Assembly: GCF_001306135.1 (NCBI RefSeq)
Contig: NZ_LGKP01000017.1
Location: forward strand, 58,186 to 122,185
DNA from: Herpetosiphon geysericola
Lineage (GTDB): Bacteria; Chloroflexota; Chloroflexia; Chloroflexales; Herpetosiphonaceae
Length of the DNA stretch: 64,000 nt
Direction of reading: 5' to 3'
Shown here: one piece after another, positions 54,219 through 63,760 of the stretch
How the letters are laid out: the number at the start of each line of letters is the position of its first letter
Numbering within the stretch: position 1 is the stretch's first letter
Program-made: the position numbers and the translations under genes
Notes under the pieces: model-generated
What the model was told of the DNA's origin: nothing
Database searches by the model: none
Seen by the model: only the letters and a program-made list of their open reading frames with translations

Positions 54219-56369
54219 ATGACCAAGCTTGTGCGTTCACAATGCCCCTATTGCGGCGTTGGCTGTGGCATCGAATTAACCGTCAATGCTGGCAAGGTTG
54301 TGCGCGTCACTGGCGATAGCGCCCACCCCGCCAATCAAGGCAAGCTCTGCATCAAAGGGGCAACGATTGAGCAAATGCTCACCCCAGAATCACGCCTAAC
54401 CCATGCTCAGATTCGCAGCGACCGCCATGCTGCCTTGCACACGGTTGGGCTTGAGCAGGCGCTCGATCACGCTGCTCAACGCCTGAACGCCATTCGCGCA
54501 GCGCATGGCAACGAGGCAATTGGTTTTTATCTTTCGGGCCAGCTCACCAACGAAACCAGCTATTTGGTGACCAAGCTATGCAAGGGATTGCTGGGCACCA
54601 ACACCATGGATGCCAACTCGCGCCTGTGTATGGCGAGCGCCGTGGCTGCCTACACTCGTAGCTTGGGCACTGATGGCCCGCCCTGTAGCTATAGCGACAT
54701 CGAACAAGCAGATTGTTTTCTAATCGTTGGCTCGAATACCGCCGAATGCCATCCGATTGTCTATCGCCGGATTGAGCAGCAAGTGCGCAAACATGGCGCA
54801 ACATTGATTGTGGTTGATCCACGGCGCACCCAAACCTCGCGCTATGCCAGCTTACACTTGGCCGTAGCACCAGGCAGCGACACCGCGTTGCTCAATGGTT
54901 TATTACATATCTTAATTCGCGATGGCGCCGTTGATTATGAATTTATCGCCCAACATACGACTGGCTGGAGCGAAATTGCCGCAGCCGTCGCCGCTTGGAC
55001 TCCAGCCCAAACCGCCTTGGCAACAGGTTTAAGCGTTGATGACATTGAGGCTGCTGGCGCAATCTTGGTTGCCAGCCAACGCACCCTGAGCCTATGGAGC
55101 ATGGGCGTTAATCAAAGCCGCAATGGGGTAGCCAAAGCCACAGCGATCATCAATTTGCACTTAGCAACAGGCCGAATTGGCAAGCCAGGTTGTGGCCCAT
55201 TTTCACTAACAGGCCAGCCAAACGCAATGGGCGGGCGCGAAGTTGGATATTTGGCCCATCAATTGCCTGGCTATCGCCGGGTTGATGTAGCTGAGCATCG
55301 CACGGCAATCGAGCAAGCATGGGGCATTCCGCTTGGCAGCATCAGCGCTACGCCCGGCCCCGATGCCCAAACCATGTTCAGCCAATTGGCCGAAGGCAAG
55401 CTCAAAGCAATTTGGATCATCGGCACCAATCCCTTGCACTCGATGCCTAATAACAGCACGATTCGCGCAGCGCTCGAAAAAGCTGAATTGGTGATTGTGC
55501 AAGACGTGTATAATACAAGCTCATGTTTGGCCTATGCAGATATTGCCTTGCCTGCCGCCCAATGGGCCGAAAGCCTTGGCACCTTCACCGCGTCAGATCG
55601 CCATATTACCTTGTTGAATCCGGCTTATCCAGCGCCAGGCGAGGCTATGCCCGATTGGTGGCTGGTGCAAGCAGTCGCCAAGCGAATGGGCTTTGCGCTA
55701 AATTTTGCCAATGCAGAAGCAATTTGGGATGAATATCGCAATTTGACCGCTGGGCGCTATCCGCTTGATGTGAGCGGCGTGAGCTACGCACGGCTGCGCA
55801 ATGGCCCAATTCAATGGCCCTGCCCCGCCGAAGATCATGCTGGCACTGTGCGTTTGTATAGCGATGGCCGATTTGCCACTGCCACTGGGCGCGCCAACTT
55901 CCACGTGACCGTGCCGGTTGAACCAGCAGAAGTGCCAAGCTACGAATTTCCATTTTGGCTAACAACTGGGCGGGTTTTGGAGCAATGGCATACTCGCACC
56001 CGCACCGCCAACGTGGCTAAGCTCAATCAACGCCATAACGGCAGCTTTATCGAAATTCACCCAGACGATGCCAATACGCTCGGCGTGAGCGCTGGCGAAA
56101 AAATCGCGGTCATCGGACGGCGCGGCAGTTGCACCTCAGTGGTACAAATTAATCCAGAAATGATGCCAGGCTGTTTGTTTATGCCAATTCACTGGGACGA
56201 TGGCAACCCCAATGTGTTGAGCATCAACGCTGCCGACCCAATTAGCAAGCAACCAGAACTCAAGGCATGTGCAGTCCAATTACGCCCAATCGTCGAAGGC
56301 ATCAACATCAAATTTGGCGAAGCCGCCACAGTTCCAGCAATGGCCGCTGGCAAACGGAGCAGCCAATGA
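54219..56369 (+). CDS. narB: Assimilatory nitrate reductase, molybdopterin subunit
   Basis: The 716-residue protein belongs to the bis-MGD oxidoreductases. It begins with a 4Fe-4S motif CPYCGVGCG followed by GKLCIKG, continues with molybdopterin domains (FYLSGQLTNETSYLVTKL, DANSRLCMASAV with the Mo-ligand Cys, GSNTAECHP, VVDPRRTQTS), and ends with a molydop_binding domain (PFWLTTGRVLEQWHTRTRT). It reduces nitrate to nitrite for nirA just upstream. It lacks the C-terminal extra Fe-S domain of some NasA types. ATG at 54219 lies 5 bases after nirA. Its stop overlaps the next start (ATGA). Confidence 0.93.
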   Translation: MTKLVRSQCPYCGVGCGIELTVNAGKVVRVTGDSAHPANQGKLCIKGATIEQMLTPESRLTHAQIRSDRHAALHTVGLEQALDHAAQRLNAIRAAHGNEAIGFYLSGQLTNETSYLVTKLCKGLLGTNTMDANSRLCMASAVAAYTRSLGTDGPPCSYSDIEQADCFLIVGSNTAECHPIVYRRIEQQVRKHGATLIVVDPRRTQTSRYASLHLAVAPGSDTALLNGLLHILIRDGAVDYEFIAQHTTGWSEIAAAVAAWTPAQTALATGLSVDDIEAAGAILVASQRTLSLWSMGVNQSRNGVAKATAIINLHLATGRIGKPGCGPFSLTGQPNAMGGREVGYLAHQLPGYRRVDVAEHRTAIEQAWGIPLGSISATPGPDAQTMFSQLAEGKLKAIWIIGTNPLHSMPNNSTIRAALEKAELVIVQDVYNTSSCLAYADIALPAAQWAESLGTFTASDRHITLLNPAYPAPGEAMPDWWLVQAVAKRMGFALNFANAEAIWDEYRNLTAGRYPLDVSGVSYARLRNGPIQWPCPAEDHAGTVRLYSDGRFATATGRANFHVTVPVEPAEVPSYEFPFWLTTGRVLEQWHTRTRTANVAKLNQRHNGSFIEIHPDDANTLGVSAGEKIAVIGRRGSCTSVVQINPEMMPGCLFMPIHWDDGNPNVLSINAADPISKQPELKACAVQLRPIVEGINIKFGEAATVPAMAAGKRSSQ

Positions 56370-57190
56370 GTAGTTTAGACGGTCAACGAGTTGCAATTCT
56401 TGAAGCGCGTCGCGCCTCGGAATTAGCCAATTTGCTCACTCGCCATGGCGCGATCCCAATCCATGCCCCAGCTTTACGCGAGGTCAGTGTTGATGCGGCT
56501 CCTGTTGCCCAAGCAGTTTTGCAGCAGCTTGAAGCAGGCCGAATCGAACTGATGATTTTGTTGACTGGGGTTGGCACGCAACAATTAATTGATGCTGCTG
56601 CCAGTTTGGGGCTTGAGCAAGCAATGCTAGCCGCATTGACAAAAATAACCCTCGTTTGCCGTGGCCCGAAGCCAACCGCCGTTTTGCGCCGTTATGGATT
56701 ACGCCCAAGCATCAGCGCAGCCTCGCCCTATACAATCAACGATTTAATCAGCAGCCTTGATCAGGTTGAGCTGGCTGGACGTGGCGTTGGCTTGCTGCAC
56801 TACGGCGAGCGCGATAGCAAATTAGCCGATTATTGCCGCGAACGTGGGGCCGTGCTCCACGAACAGAGCGTCTACGAATGGCAATTGCCAGCCGACCTCA
56901 GCCCGTTGTATGCGCTGATTGAGCAAGCAATTGCTGGCCGGATCGATATTTTCAGCTTTACCAGCCAAATTCAGGTGCGCCATTTGGTGCAGGTTGCCGA
57001 GCAACAAGGCCAGACTCAAGCATTAATTACGGCAATGCAGCAAGCAATCGTCGCCGCCGTCGGCCCATCGTGCGCCCAAGCTCTGATCAACATTGGCATT
57101 CAACAGGTAATTATGCCTGAGCAACCGTTTATGGGCCAGATGGTGCAGCAAATTCTCAATCACGTTGATAACCAGCGCCAAACCTTCTAA
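56366..57190 (+). CDS. hemD: Uroporphyrinogen-III synthase (HemD-like)
   Basis: The 274-residue protein has the HemD pattern: a two-lobed alpha/beta protein beginning LDGQRVAILEARRASELANLL, with LTGVGTQQLIDAA, LVCRGPKPTAVLRRYG, LLHYGERDSKLADYC and FTSQIQVRHLVQVAEQQG. It closes hydroxymethylbilane to uroporphyrinogen III, the precursor of siroheme required by nirA. The start overlaps the narB stop by ATGA with GGAG upstream, so it is translationally coupled to the nitrate genes. No siroheme synthase gene is in the window. Confidence 0.85.
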   Translation: MSSLDGQRVAILEARRASELANLLTRHGAIPIHAPALREVSVDAAPVAQAVLQQLEAGRIELMILLTGVGTQQLIDAAASLGLEQAMLAALTKITLVCRGPKPTAVLRRYGLRPSISAASPYTINDLISSLDQVELAGRGVGLLHYGERDSKLADYCRERGAVLHEQSVYEWQLPADLSPLYALIEQAIAGRIDIFSFTSQIQVRHLVQVAEQQGQTQALITAMQQAIVAAVGPSCAQALINIGIQQVIMPEQPFMGQMVQQILNHVDNQRQTF

Positions 57191-57305
57191 CTATGCGTGC
57201 CAACAATGTTTAGCTCAACTCCCTGCAACGAATGCAGTTTCCACCGCTGACGGTGTGCGACCAAACCTGTTCGCTTCGCGATAGCTCCTGCAACGCCACG
57301 CAGCC

Positions 57306-57321
57306 TCACCAACGTTGGTGA
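57306..57321. promoter_or_regulatory. 16-base palindrome upstream of the nitrate transporter
   Basis: TCACCAACGTTGGTGA is a perfect palindrome about 100 bases before the nrtA start. It is a good candidate binding site for a nitrogen or nitrate regulator. A TATAAA box lies near 57352. Confidence 0.5.
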
Positions 57322-57417
57322 ATCGTGCCAGCGATGATCAATTATGTCAATCTATAAATCATCGCGATTTCCCAAGCGTTCGCTGTGCGTGCCACAGGTT
57401 TCATGGAGGAGCTTCCA

Positions 57418-58638
57418 ATGTCTAAAATCAGCCGTCGCGATTTCCTCAAAACTGCCGCAACGTTCGGTGCTGCCATCGCCACTCCCAGCCTATTGACTGC
57501 CTGCGGTGGTGAAACAGCCAACGAAACAGGCGAGCGTCCAATCAAAATTGGCTTTATTCCGCTGACTGATTGTGCTTCGGTCGTAATGGCCGACACTTTG
57601 GGCTATTACAAGAAATATGGGCTTAATGTTGAGGTCGTTAAAGAGGCTTCGTGGGCCAATGTGCGCGATAAGTTGTTAACTGGCGACCTCGATGCGGCCC
57701 ACTGTTTGTTTGGCATGCCGTTCTCGGTCTACACGGGCGTAGGCGGCAAGGCTGAGAGCGAACTCCAAATTGCGATGGTGCTGAACCAAAATGGGCAAGG
57801 CATTACCCTCAGCAGCGCCTTGGCCAAAGAGGCAGGCTATGGCGACCCAAGCAAACTCAAAGCGCTGCTCAGCCAACGACCTGCTGATAAGCCAGCCACC
57901 TTTGCCGCGACCTTCCCCGGCGGAACCCACGATCTTTGGCTGCGCTACTGGCTTGCCGCCGCTGGTGTTGATCAACAAAGCGTCAAAATTATCACGATTC
58001 CCCCACCGCAAATGGTCGCCAATATGCGGATCGGCGAGATGGATGGCTTTTGCGTGGGCGAGCCATGGAACGGCGTGGCGGTCAAAGAGGGCATTGGCGA
58101 AACAGTGTTAGCAACCCAAGATCTGTGGGCGGGACACCCAGAGAAAGCCTTGGTGGTCAACCCCAGCTTTGCCGAGAAACGCCGCGCTGAGCTCAAAAAT
58201 GTAATGAAGGCGATTCTTGAGGCCTCGCAATGGCTCGACGATTTCAACAACCGCGCCGAAGCAGCCAACGTTATCAGCGGCCAAGCCTATGTCAACGCTC
58301 CAGTTGATGTGATTGAAGCGCGGCTGAAGGGCCAATACAATTTGGGTACAACCCTCGGCGAGCGCACATTCGAGCCAAACAAAAGCATGGTGTTTCATCA
58401 AGCAGGCGCAGTTAATGAGCCACAACGCAGCCATGCAATTTGGTTTATGGCGCAATATGTGCGCTTTGGGCTTGTGCCAAACGCCCCCGACTACAATGCC
58501 ATCGCCGACAAGCTGATTTTGCGCGACCTTTATGCAGAAGTTGCCAAAGAAATGAGCTTAACGGTGGCGAGCGACGATTTACAGCCATTCACCGTCACGC
58601 TTGATCAACGCAGCTTCGACCCCAAAAGCCCATCCTAG
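57418..58638 (+). CDS. nrtA: Nitrate ABC transporter substrate-binding protein (NrtA/CmpA family)
   Basis: The 406-residue protein starts with a Tat-type signal, SRRDFLKTAATFGAAIATP, followed by lipobox LTAC, so it is probably exported folded and lipid-anchored. The mature part begins IKIGFIPLTDCASVVMADTLGYYKKYGLNVEVVKEASWANVRDKLLTGDLDAAH, matching the NrtA/CmpA family closely. It binds nitrate or nitrite (bicarbonate in CmpA); the context favours nitrate. ATG at 57418 follows GGAGGAGC. The permease and ATPase genes come next. Confidence 0.92.
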   Translation: MSKISRRDFLKTAATFGAAIATPSLLTACGGETANETGERPIKIGFIPLTDCASVVMADTLGYYKKYGLNVEVVKEASWANVRDKLLTGDLDAAHCLFGMPFSVYTGVGGKAESELQIAMVLNQNGQGITLSSALAKEAGYGDPSKLKALLSQRPADKPATFAATFPGGTHDLWLRYWLAAAGVDQQSVKIITIPPPQMVANMRIGEMDGFCVGEPWNGVAVKEGIGETVLATQDLWAGHPEKALVVNPSFAEKRRAELKNVMKAILEASQWLDDFNNRAEAANVISGQAYVNAPVDVIEARLKGQYNLGTTLGERTFEPNKSMVFHQAGAVNEPQRSHAIWFMAQYVRFGLVPNAPDYNAIADKLILRDLYAEVAKEMSLTVASDDLQPFTVTLDQRSFDPKSPS

Positions 58639-58737
58639 TCCGCAGGCCATCACGCCTCAGCTTCGCGATTGAAGAATCACGGCTTCAGTCGCCAACACAC
58701 CAAAACCACTCGCTTGCCAACCACAAAGGAGATCTTC

Positions 58738-59585
58738 ATGGCCCAGATGATCGACATTATTCCCCGACGTGAACATTCAGCGCTGACCAGCATGCGCTAT
58801 TGGCTCAAAATAATCTGGCAAACGCTTAGCCCAATCATCATTGGGATGCTTATTTTAGCGAGCTTATGGCAAGGTGCTGCTTGGCTTTCAGGCGGCAATT
58901 TACCAACACCCTTCGCCACCGCCAGCACCTTGCGCGAGCTATTAAGCGACCCGTTCTACGACAATGGCCCGAATGACAAGGGCATTGGGATTCAGCTCTT
59001 GGCCTCGTTGGGAAGGGTTTTTACTGGCTGGGGAATTGGCATCGCCATCGCCATTCCGCTTGGCATGCTTCTTGGTAGTAGTGCTCGGCTGCGCAAAATG
59101 ATTGCACCAGTGATTGAAATTTTGCGGCCTGTCTCGCCGCTAGCCTGGTATCCATTAGGTTTAGCGGTACTCCACAATGCACCCAAAGCCGTGGTTTTTG
59201 CGATTGTCATTACCTCGCTCTGGCCAACCTTAGTCAATACCACCATGGGCGTGCAACATATTCCTGCCGATCTCAAAGCTGTTTCCAAAGTATTTCGCTT
59301 TAGCCGCTGGCGCTATGTCAGCAAAGTGCTGTTGCCCGCAGCTTTTCCCGCAATTTTGACGGGCATGCGGCTTTCGATGGGCATTGCGTGGATGGTGATT
59401 GTGGCTGGCGAAATGTTGGCTGGTGGCACGGGCTTGGGCTTCTTTGTGTGGGATTCGTGGAATGCGCTCTCGTTGGAACGGGTGATGAGCGCAATTTTGA
59501 TCATTGGCATCACTGGTTTGTGCTTAGATCGCTTATTTAGTTTGCTTGGCCAACGCATGGCAGCGTGGCAAGAAGGAGGTCACTA

Positions 59586-59586
<1 letters not shown>
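58738..59586 (+). CDS. nrtB: Nitrate ABC transporter permease
   Basis: The 282-residue membrane protein has six likely helices and the BPD_transp_1 EAA-type loop near VPADLKAVSKVFRFSRWRYVSKVLLPAAFPAILTG (long region, about residues 175-210). LRPVSPLAWYPLGLAV is typical of NrtB/SsuC permeases. ATG at 58738 follows AAAGGAG. Its stop overlaps the ATPase start by one base. Substrate is inferred from nrtA and the reductase genes. Confidence 0.92.
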
Positions 59587-60416
<830 letters not shown>

Positions 60417-60449
60417 ACCAACAATCAGTACCCAGAGTTGTGTCTCGTG

Positions 60450-60482
60450 GGCTGTCTCGATGCTGCGACAGCCTTTTGTATT
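60450..60482 (+). terminator. Terminator of the nitrate transporter operon
   Basis: GGCTGTC pairs with GACAGCC, followed by TTTTGTATTT on the plus strand. Confidence 0.65.
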
Positions 60483-60485
60483 TAA

Positions 60486-60507
60486 GGCTCCAATAAGTCT
60501 TGGAGCC
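60486..60507 (-). terminator. Hairpin after the FAD monooxygenase gene
   Basis: GGCTCCAA pairs with TTGGAGCC over a 6-base loop just beyond the minus-strand stop codon. Its T content is low, so it is a weak terminator. Confidence 0.45.
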
Positions 60508-60520
60508 GTACCAGCGGCAT

Positions 60521-61687
60521 TCAAAAATTCAGCGCATAGATAAAATTGGTTTGGCGTTGGCCCAAACTGCGTGGCACCAGCCGCAAAACACGATTGCGCA
60601 GCTGTTGTTGCCATGCATGCGGCAAATGCACCAGTGAGCCAACCAGCCACGAAGTATCAACAATTGCTTGGGCTTTGGGCATACGGCGTTTTTGATAGTG
60701 CAAAAAGGCTAATTGGGGTTGTTCGTAGCGTGCAAGCATCTCGGCCAACACCCAAGCATCTTCAATCGCTTGGCAACCACCTTGGCCTAGGTTGGGCGTT
60801 GTTGCATGGGCTGCATCGCCAAGCAAGCCAATTCGGCCTTGATACCAGGTTTTTAAATGGGCTAAATCGCTAATATCGGTACGCAGCAAGGCTTCATTGC
60901 TGGTGCGCTCAATCAGCGTTTTGGCGATTGCTGGCAAATCATGGCCTTGGGCAAGCAAACTGGCTCGGGCAGCAGCAGGCGAAGCATCACGCTGGCCTTG
61001 GGCTGCAAGGCTGGTCGCATACCAATAAACCAAATCCTGCCCAACTGGCGTATAGCCAAACCGCAGCTGCTGGCCCCAAATTTCAGCAGCAACTGGCTGG
61101 CCCAATTCACGATAATCGAGCTGCACCAAGGCACGATGCGAGGTTTGGCCCGAATAGCGCAAGCATTGCTTGGGGAAAATCTGTTCGCGCACTGCCGAGC
61201 GCAAGCCATCGGCCCCAATCAAGCACGCATTCTGAATCGTTGAGCCATCAGCAAATTCGGCCTGAACTGACTCGGCTGTTTGTTGCAAGCCCACCAACCG
61301 CTTGCCAAGCTGTACGCAATCTGTTGGCAAGGCTGCGAGCAGGGTTTGTTGCAAGGCAGCGCGGCTAATCGTCACCAACTCTTGGCCAAAACGCTCACGC
61401 ATTAATTTCAAATCAAAACCAGTCAATAAACTCCGGCCTTGTGCATCCACAATGCCAAATTCGCTGCCGCCCAACGCACTAAGGCACAACCCACGCTGGC
61501 GTACAGCTTCGGCCAAGCCCCAGCGTTCGAGCAAATTCATGGCATTGGGAGCCAATAAAATGCCAGCCCCAACAGGCCGGAGCGCTGGCGCAGCCTCATA
61601 GATTTGCACTGGGATCTGGCGTTGCTCTAGGCCAATTGCCAAACATAAACCGCCAATTCCCCCGCCAATAATCGTTATCGGTTGCAT
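60521..61687 (-). CDS. FAD-dependent aromatic monooxygenase
   Basis: The 388-residue protein has the FAD Rossmann motif ITIIGGGIGGLCLAIGLEQ at its start, a DG motif (LIGADGLRSAVREQIF, about residues 155-170) and the second FAD motif GLLGDAAHATTPNLGQGGCQAIEDAWVLAEML (about 270-300). This is the salicylate-hydroxylase-like flavin monooxygenase group (PHBH fold). The substrate is unknown. ATG at 61687 follows GAGGATGCA. It is divergent from a VOC dioxygenase with an inverted repeat between them, suggesting joint control and an aromatic or quinone substrate. Confidence 0.9.
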   Translation of the reverse strand: MQPITIIGGGIGGLCLAIGLEQRQIPVQIYEAAPALRPVGAGILLAPNAMNLLERWGLAEAVRQRGLCLSALGGSEFGIVDAQGRSLLTGFDLKLMRERFGQELVTISRAALQQTLLAALPTDCVQLGKRLVGLQQTAESVQAEFADGSTIQNACLIGADGLRSAVREQIFPKQCLRYSGQTSHRALVQLDYRELGQPVAAEIWGQQLRFGYTPVGQDLVYWYATSLAAQGQRDASPAAARASLLAQGHDLPAIAKTLIERTSNEALLRTDISDLAHLKTWYQGRIGLLGDAAHATTPNLGQGGCQAIEDAWVLAEMLARYEQPQLAFLHYQKRRMPKAQAIVDTSWLVGSLVHLPHAWQQQLRNRVLRLVPRSLGQRQTNFIYALNF

Positions 61688-61717
61688 TGCATCCTCGTTG
61701 AATTTAATCAATCTAAG

Positions 61718-61743
61718 TAAAACATACCCTATAGTATGTTTTA
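61718..61743. promoter_or_regulatory. Inverted-repeat operator between divergent oxygenase genes
   Basis: TAAAACATAC-CCTATA-GTATGTTTTA has perfect 10-base arms. It covers the spacer and -10 region of the monooxygenase promoter and so could control one or both genes. No regulator gene is adjacent. Confidence 0.7.
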
Positions 61744-61749
61744 AGTCAA
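61721..61749 (-). promoter_or_regulatory. Promoter of the FAD monooxygenase
   Basis: On the minus strand TTGACT (61749-61744), 17 bases, TATGTT (61726-61721). The operator overlaps the spacer and -10. Confidence 0.6.
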
Positions 61750-61846
61750 GAGTTAATTATTCAATAATTTATGTCAACTTGAAAAGCGTTGTACAATACA
61801 AGCGCTAGCTGAAATGGGCTAGCCAGAGTTTATGAGGCCTGCGACT

Positions 61847-62800
61847 ATGCAATTAACCGGAATCCACCATCTTACGGCAGTCAGCGCCAATGTGCGTGAA
61901 AATTATCGTTTTTATACTCAAGTTTTAGGCATGCGGCTGGTCAAGCGCACCGTTAATCAAGATGATGTGAGTGCTTATCATTTATTTTATGCCGATGGCG
62001 CAGGCTCGCCTGGCAGCGACATTACCTTTTTTGATTGGCCAGTTGGGCCAGAACAACGCGGCACGCATAGCATTTGTAATACTGCCTTGCGGGTGACGGG
62101 CAAAGCCAGTCTTGAGTGGTGGGCTGAACGCTTGAGCCAACAAGGCGTTCAGCATAGCGGCGTGCTTGAGCGTGATGGCCGCTTGACCATCGATTTTGCT
62201 GATAACGAGGGCCAACGCCTGAGCTTAATTGATGATGCAGGCGCTGGCGATCCAAATACGCCATGGGATGCCAGCCCCGTGCCAGCTGAGCACCAAATTC
62301 GTGGGCTTGGGCCAATTCGCATGAGCGTGCCCAAGCTTGAAGCTACCGATATTGTGTTGACCAAAGCGCTGAATATGCGCCAAGTTCGCCAATATAGCCT
62401 CAACGAAGGCAAGGAATACCCAGTTTATGTCTATGAAATGGGCAAAGGCGGCGTAGATTCAGAATTGCATGTTGTGGTACAGCCAGATTTGGCGCCAGCC
62501 CAACCAGGCGCTGGTGGCGTGCATCACGTGGCGTTTCGGACGCCCAACGAAGAAGAATATCATGGTTGGACGCGGCGTTTGCGCGAATTAAGCATTCGCA
62601 CCAGCGGCGAAATTGATCGCTACTACTTCCGCAGTCTCTATTTCCGCGAACCAAATGGCATTTTGTTTGAAATTGCCACTGATGGGCCGGGCTTTGCAGT
62701 CGATGAAGATCCAGCCACGTTAGGCGAATCGGTAGTCTTGCCACCATTCCTTGAGCCACGCCGCGAGGCCATTGTTGCCAACCTCAAGCCACTAACCTAA
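61847..62800 (+). CDS. Ring-cleaving dioxygenase of the VOC superfamily (MhqO-like)
   Basis: The 317-residue protein has two vicinal-oxygen-chelate modules (about residues 1-125 and 150-290). Likely metal ligands are His7 in GIHHLTAV, the His in GVHHVAF and Glu in [47 protein letters not shown] is typical of the MhqA/MhqO group, which opens hydroquinone-type rings. ATG at 61847 follows GAGG at about 9 bases; ATG at 61832 is an alternative. It is divergent from the monooxygenase, so the pair may detoxify quinones or aromatics. Confidence 0.9.
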   Translation: MQLTGIHHLTAVSANVRENYRFYTQVLGMRLVKRTVNQDDVSAYHLFYADGAGSPGSDITFFDWPVGPEQRGTHSICNTALRVTGKASLEWWAERLSQQGVQHSGVLERDGRLTIDFADNEGQRLSLIDDAGAGDPNTPWDASPVPAEHQIRGLGPIRMSVPKLEATDIVLTKALNMRQVRQYSLNEGKEYPVYVYEMGKGGVDSELHVVVQPDLAPAQPGAGGVHHVAFRTPNEEEYHGWTRRLRELSIRTSGEIDRYYFRSLYFREPNGILFEIATDGPGFAVDEDPATLGESVVLPPFLEPRREAIVANLKPLT

Positions 62801-62803
62801 ACC

Positions 62804-62844
62804 AAACAGAGCGCGCTTACTGCAATAGTAAGCGCGCTCTGTTT
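62804..62844 (+). terminator. Terminator of the VOC dioxygenase gene
   Basis: An 18-base perfect stem (AAACAGAGCGCGCTTACT and its complement) with a 5-base loop stands 3 bases after the stop codon. The stem ends in TTT. Confidence 0.8.
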
Positions 62845-62912
62845 AGTTGCCAAATTCGCCAAACAGATTAAAATAACACACCTGTTCGTTTAATTCTGAG
62901 AGGTGCAAAAAC

Positions 62913-63593
62913 ATGGCACGTCCACGTCGCAAACGCTACCAAGGCATTACTCCGCCACAACATTGCCCAGCAAATGAGCTAAAAAGTGTCACTGAATTAC
63001 GCTTGAACGATAATGGTACCTATGCGCAGTTGAGCATGCAGCAGCTTAATTTCAGTCAACAACGGGCCAAAGATATTTTCATGGAGCAATCGATTGTGCG
63101 CCAATGCCAATTTGATCACGTGGTGTTGCAGCAATCGCAGCTGGTCGATAGCAGTTTTGAGCAATGCGATTTGAGCCATGCCAATTGGGAGAAAAGCCAT
63201 CTTGAGCGTTTGGAATGGCACAATAGCCGTTTAGGTGGCATGAAATTTGTTGAAGCTCAAGCAGAGCATATTGTTTTCAATATTTGTCAACTGGATTATA
63301 GTGTCTGGTGGTCGGCGCGGCTTGAGCATATCCACTTCGTCGATTGTCGCATGCTCGAAAGCACGTTTGAATCTGCCAAGCTAAGCGATGTTTGCTTTCG
63401 CAATTGCGACCTGAGTCGAGCCAATTTTCGCAATGCCACCCTGAGCAACGTTGATATTCGCGGCTCGCAGATTGCTGGCATGCAGCTTGAGCCAAAGCAA
63501 CTACAAGGCTTGATTATCGAGCCACGTCAAGCGCTAGAAATTGTCCAATCGCTCGGCCTTACCATCCGCGAATTAGCAATAGAAGAAGATTAA
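62913..63593 (+). CDS. Pentapeptide-repeat-like protein
   Basis: The 226-residue protein shows the five-residue periodicity of pentapeptide-repeat quadrilateral helices: SFEQCDLSHANWEKSHLERLEW, then TFESAKLSDVCFRNCDLSRANFRNATLSNVDIRGSQIAG (about residues 70-190, listed in part). The N-terminus is basic (MARPRRKRYQG) and the C-terminus is a short non-repeat helix. ATG at 62913 follows GAGAGG. Some relatives mimic DNA and protect gyrase, but the role here is unknown. It converges with the 5S rRNA gene. Confidence 0.82.
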   Translation: MARPRRKRYQGITPPQHCPANELKSVTELRLNDNGTYAQLSMQQLNFSQQRAKDIFMEQSIVRQCQFDHVVLQQSQLVDSSFEQCDLSHANWEKSHLERLEWHNSRLGGMKFVEAQAEHIVFNICQLDYSVWWSARLEHIHFVDCRMLESTFESAKLSDVCFRNCDLSRANFRNATLSNVDIRGSQIAGMQLEPKQLQGLIIEPRQALEIVQSLGLTIRELAIEED

Positions 63594-63600
63594 ATGCAAA

Positions 63601-63634
63601 AACGCCGTTGAACAAATAAATGCTCAACGGCGTT
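63601..63634 (-). terminator. Terminator of the rRNA operon
   Basis: AACGCCGTTGA pairs perfectly with TCAACGGCGTT. On the minus strand the stem runs into five T. It lies 10 bases beyond the 5S gene and 8 bases past the plus-strand stop, so it may serve both. Confidence 0.85.
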
Positions 63635-63643
63635 CTTATGGAA

Positions 63644-63760
63644 TGGTACGCATCCCCCTACGTTCCCACAGCGGGTGCTGCAGTAGCCTCGGTGTGTGTC
63701 GCGTTCACGGCCTGGTTCGGGATGGAGCAGCGTGGGGCACAACCACCTCGACACGTACCA
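63644..63760 (-). rRNA. rrf: 5S ribosomal RNA
   Basis: On the minus strand the 117-base sequence begins TGGTACGTGTCGAGG and ends CGTACCA, so the ends pair as helix I. The conserved CCATCCCGAACC of loop B/helix III is present, and GTGGGAACGTAGG lies near the 3' end. Its terminator follows at once. Confidence 0.95.
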
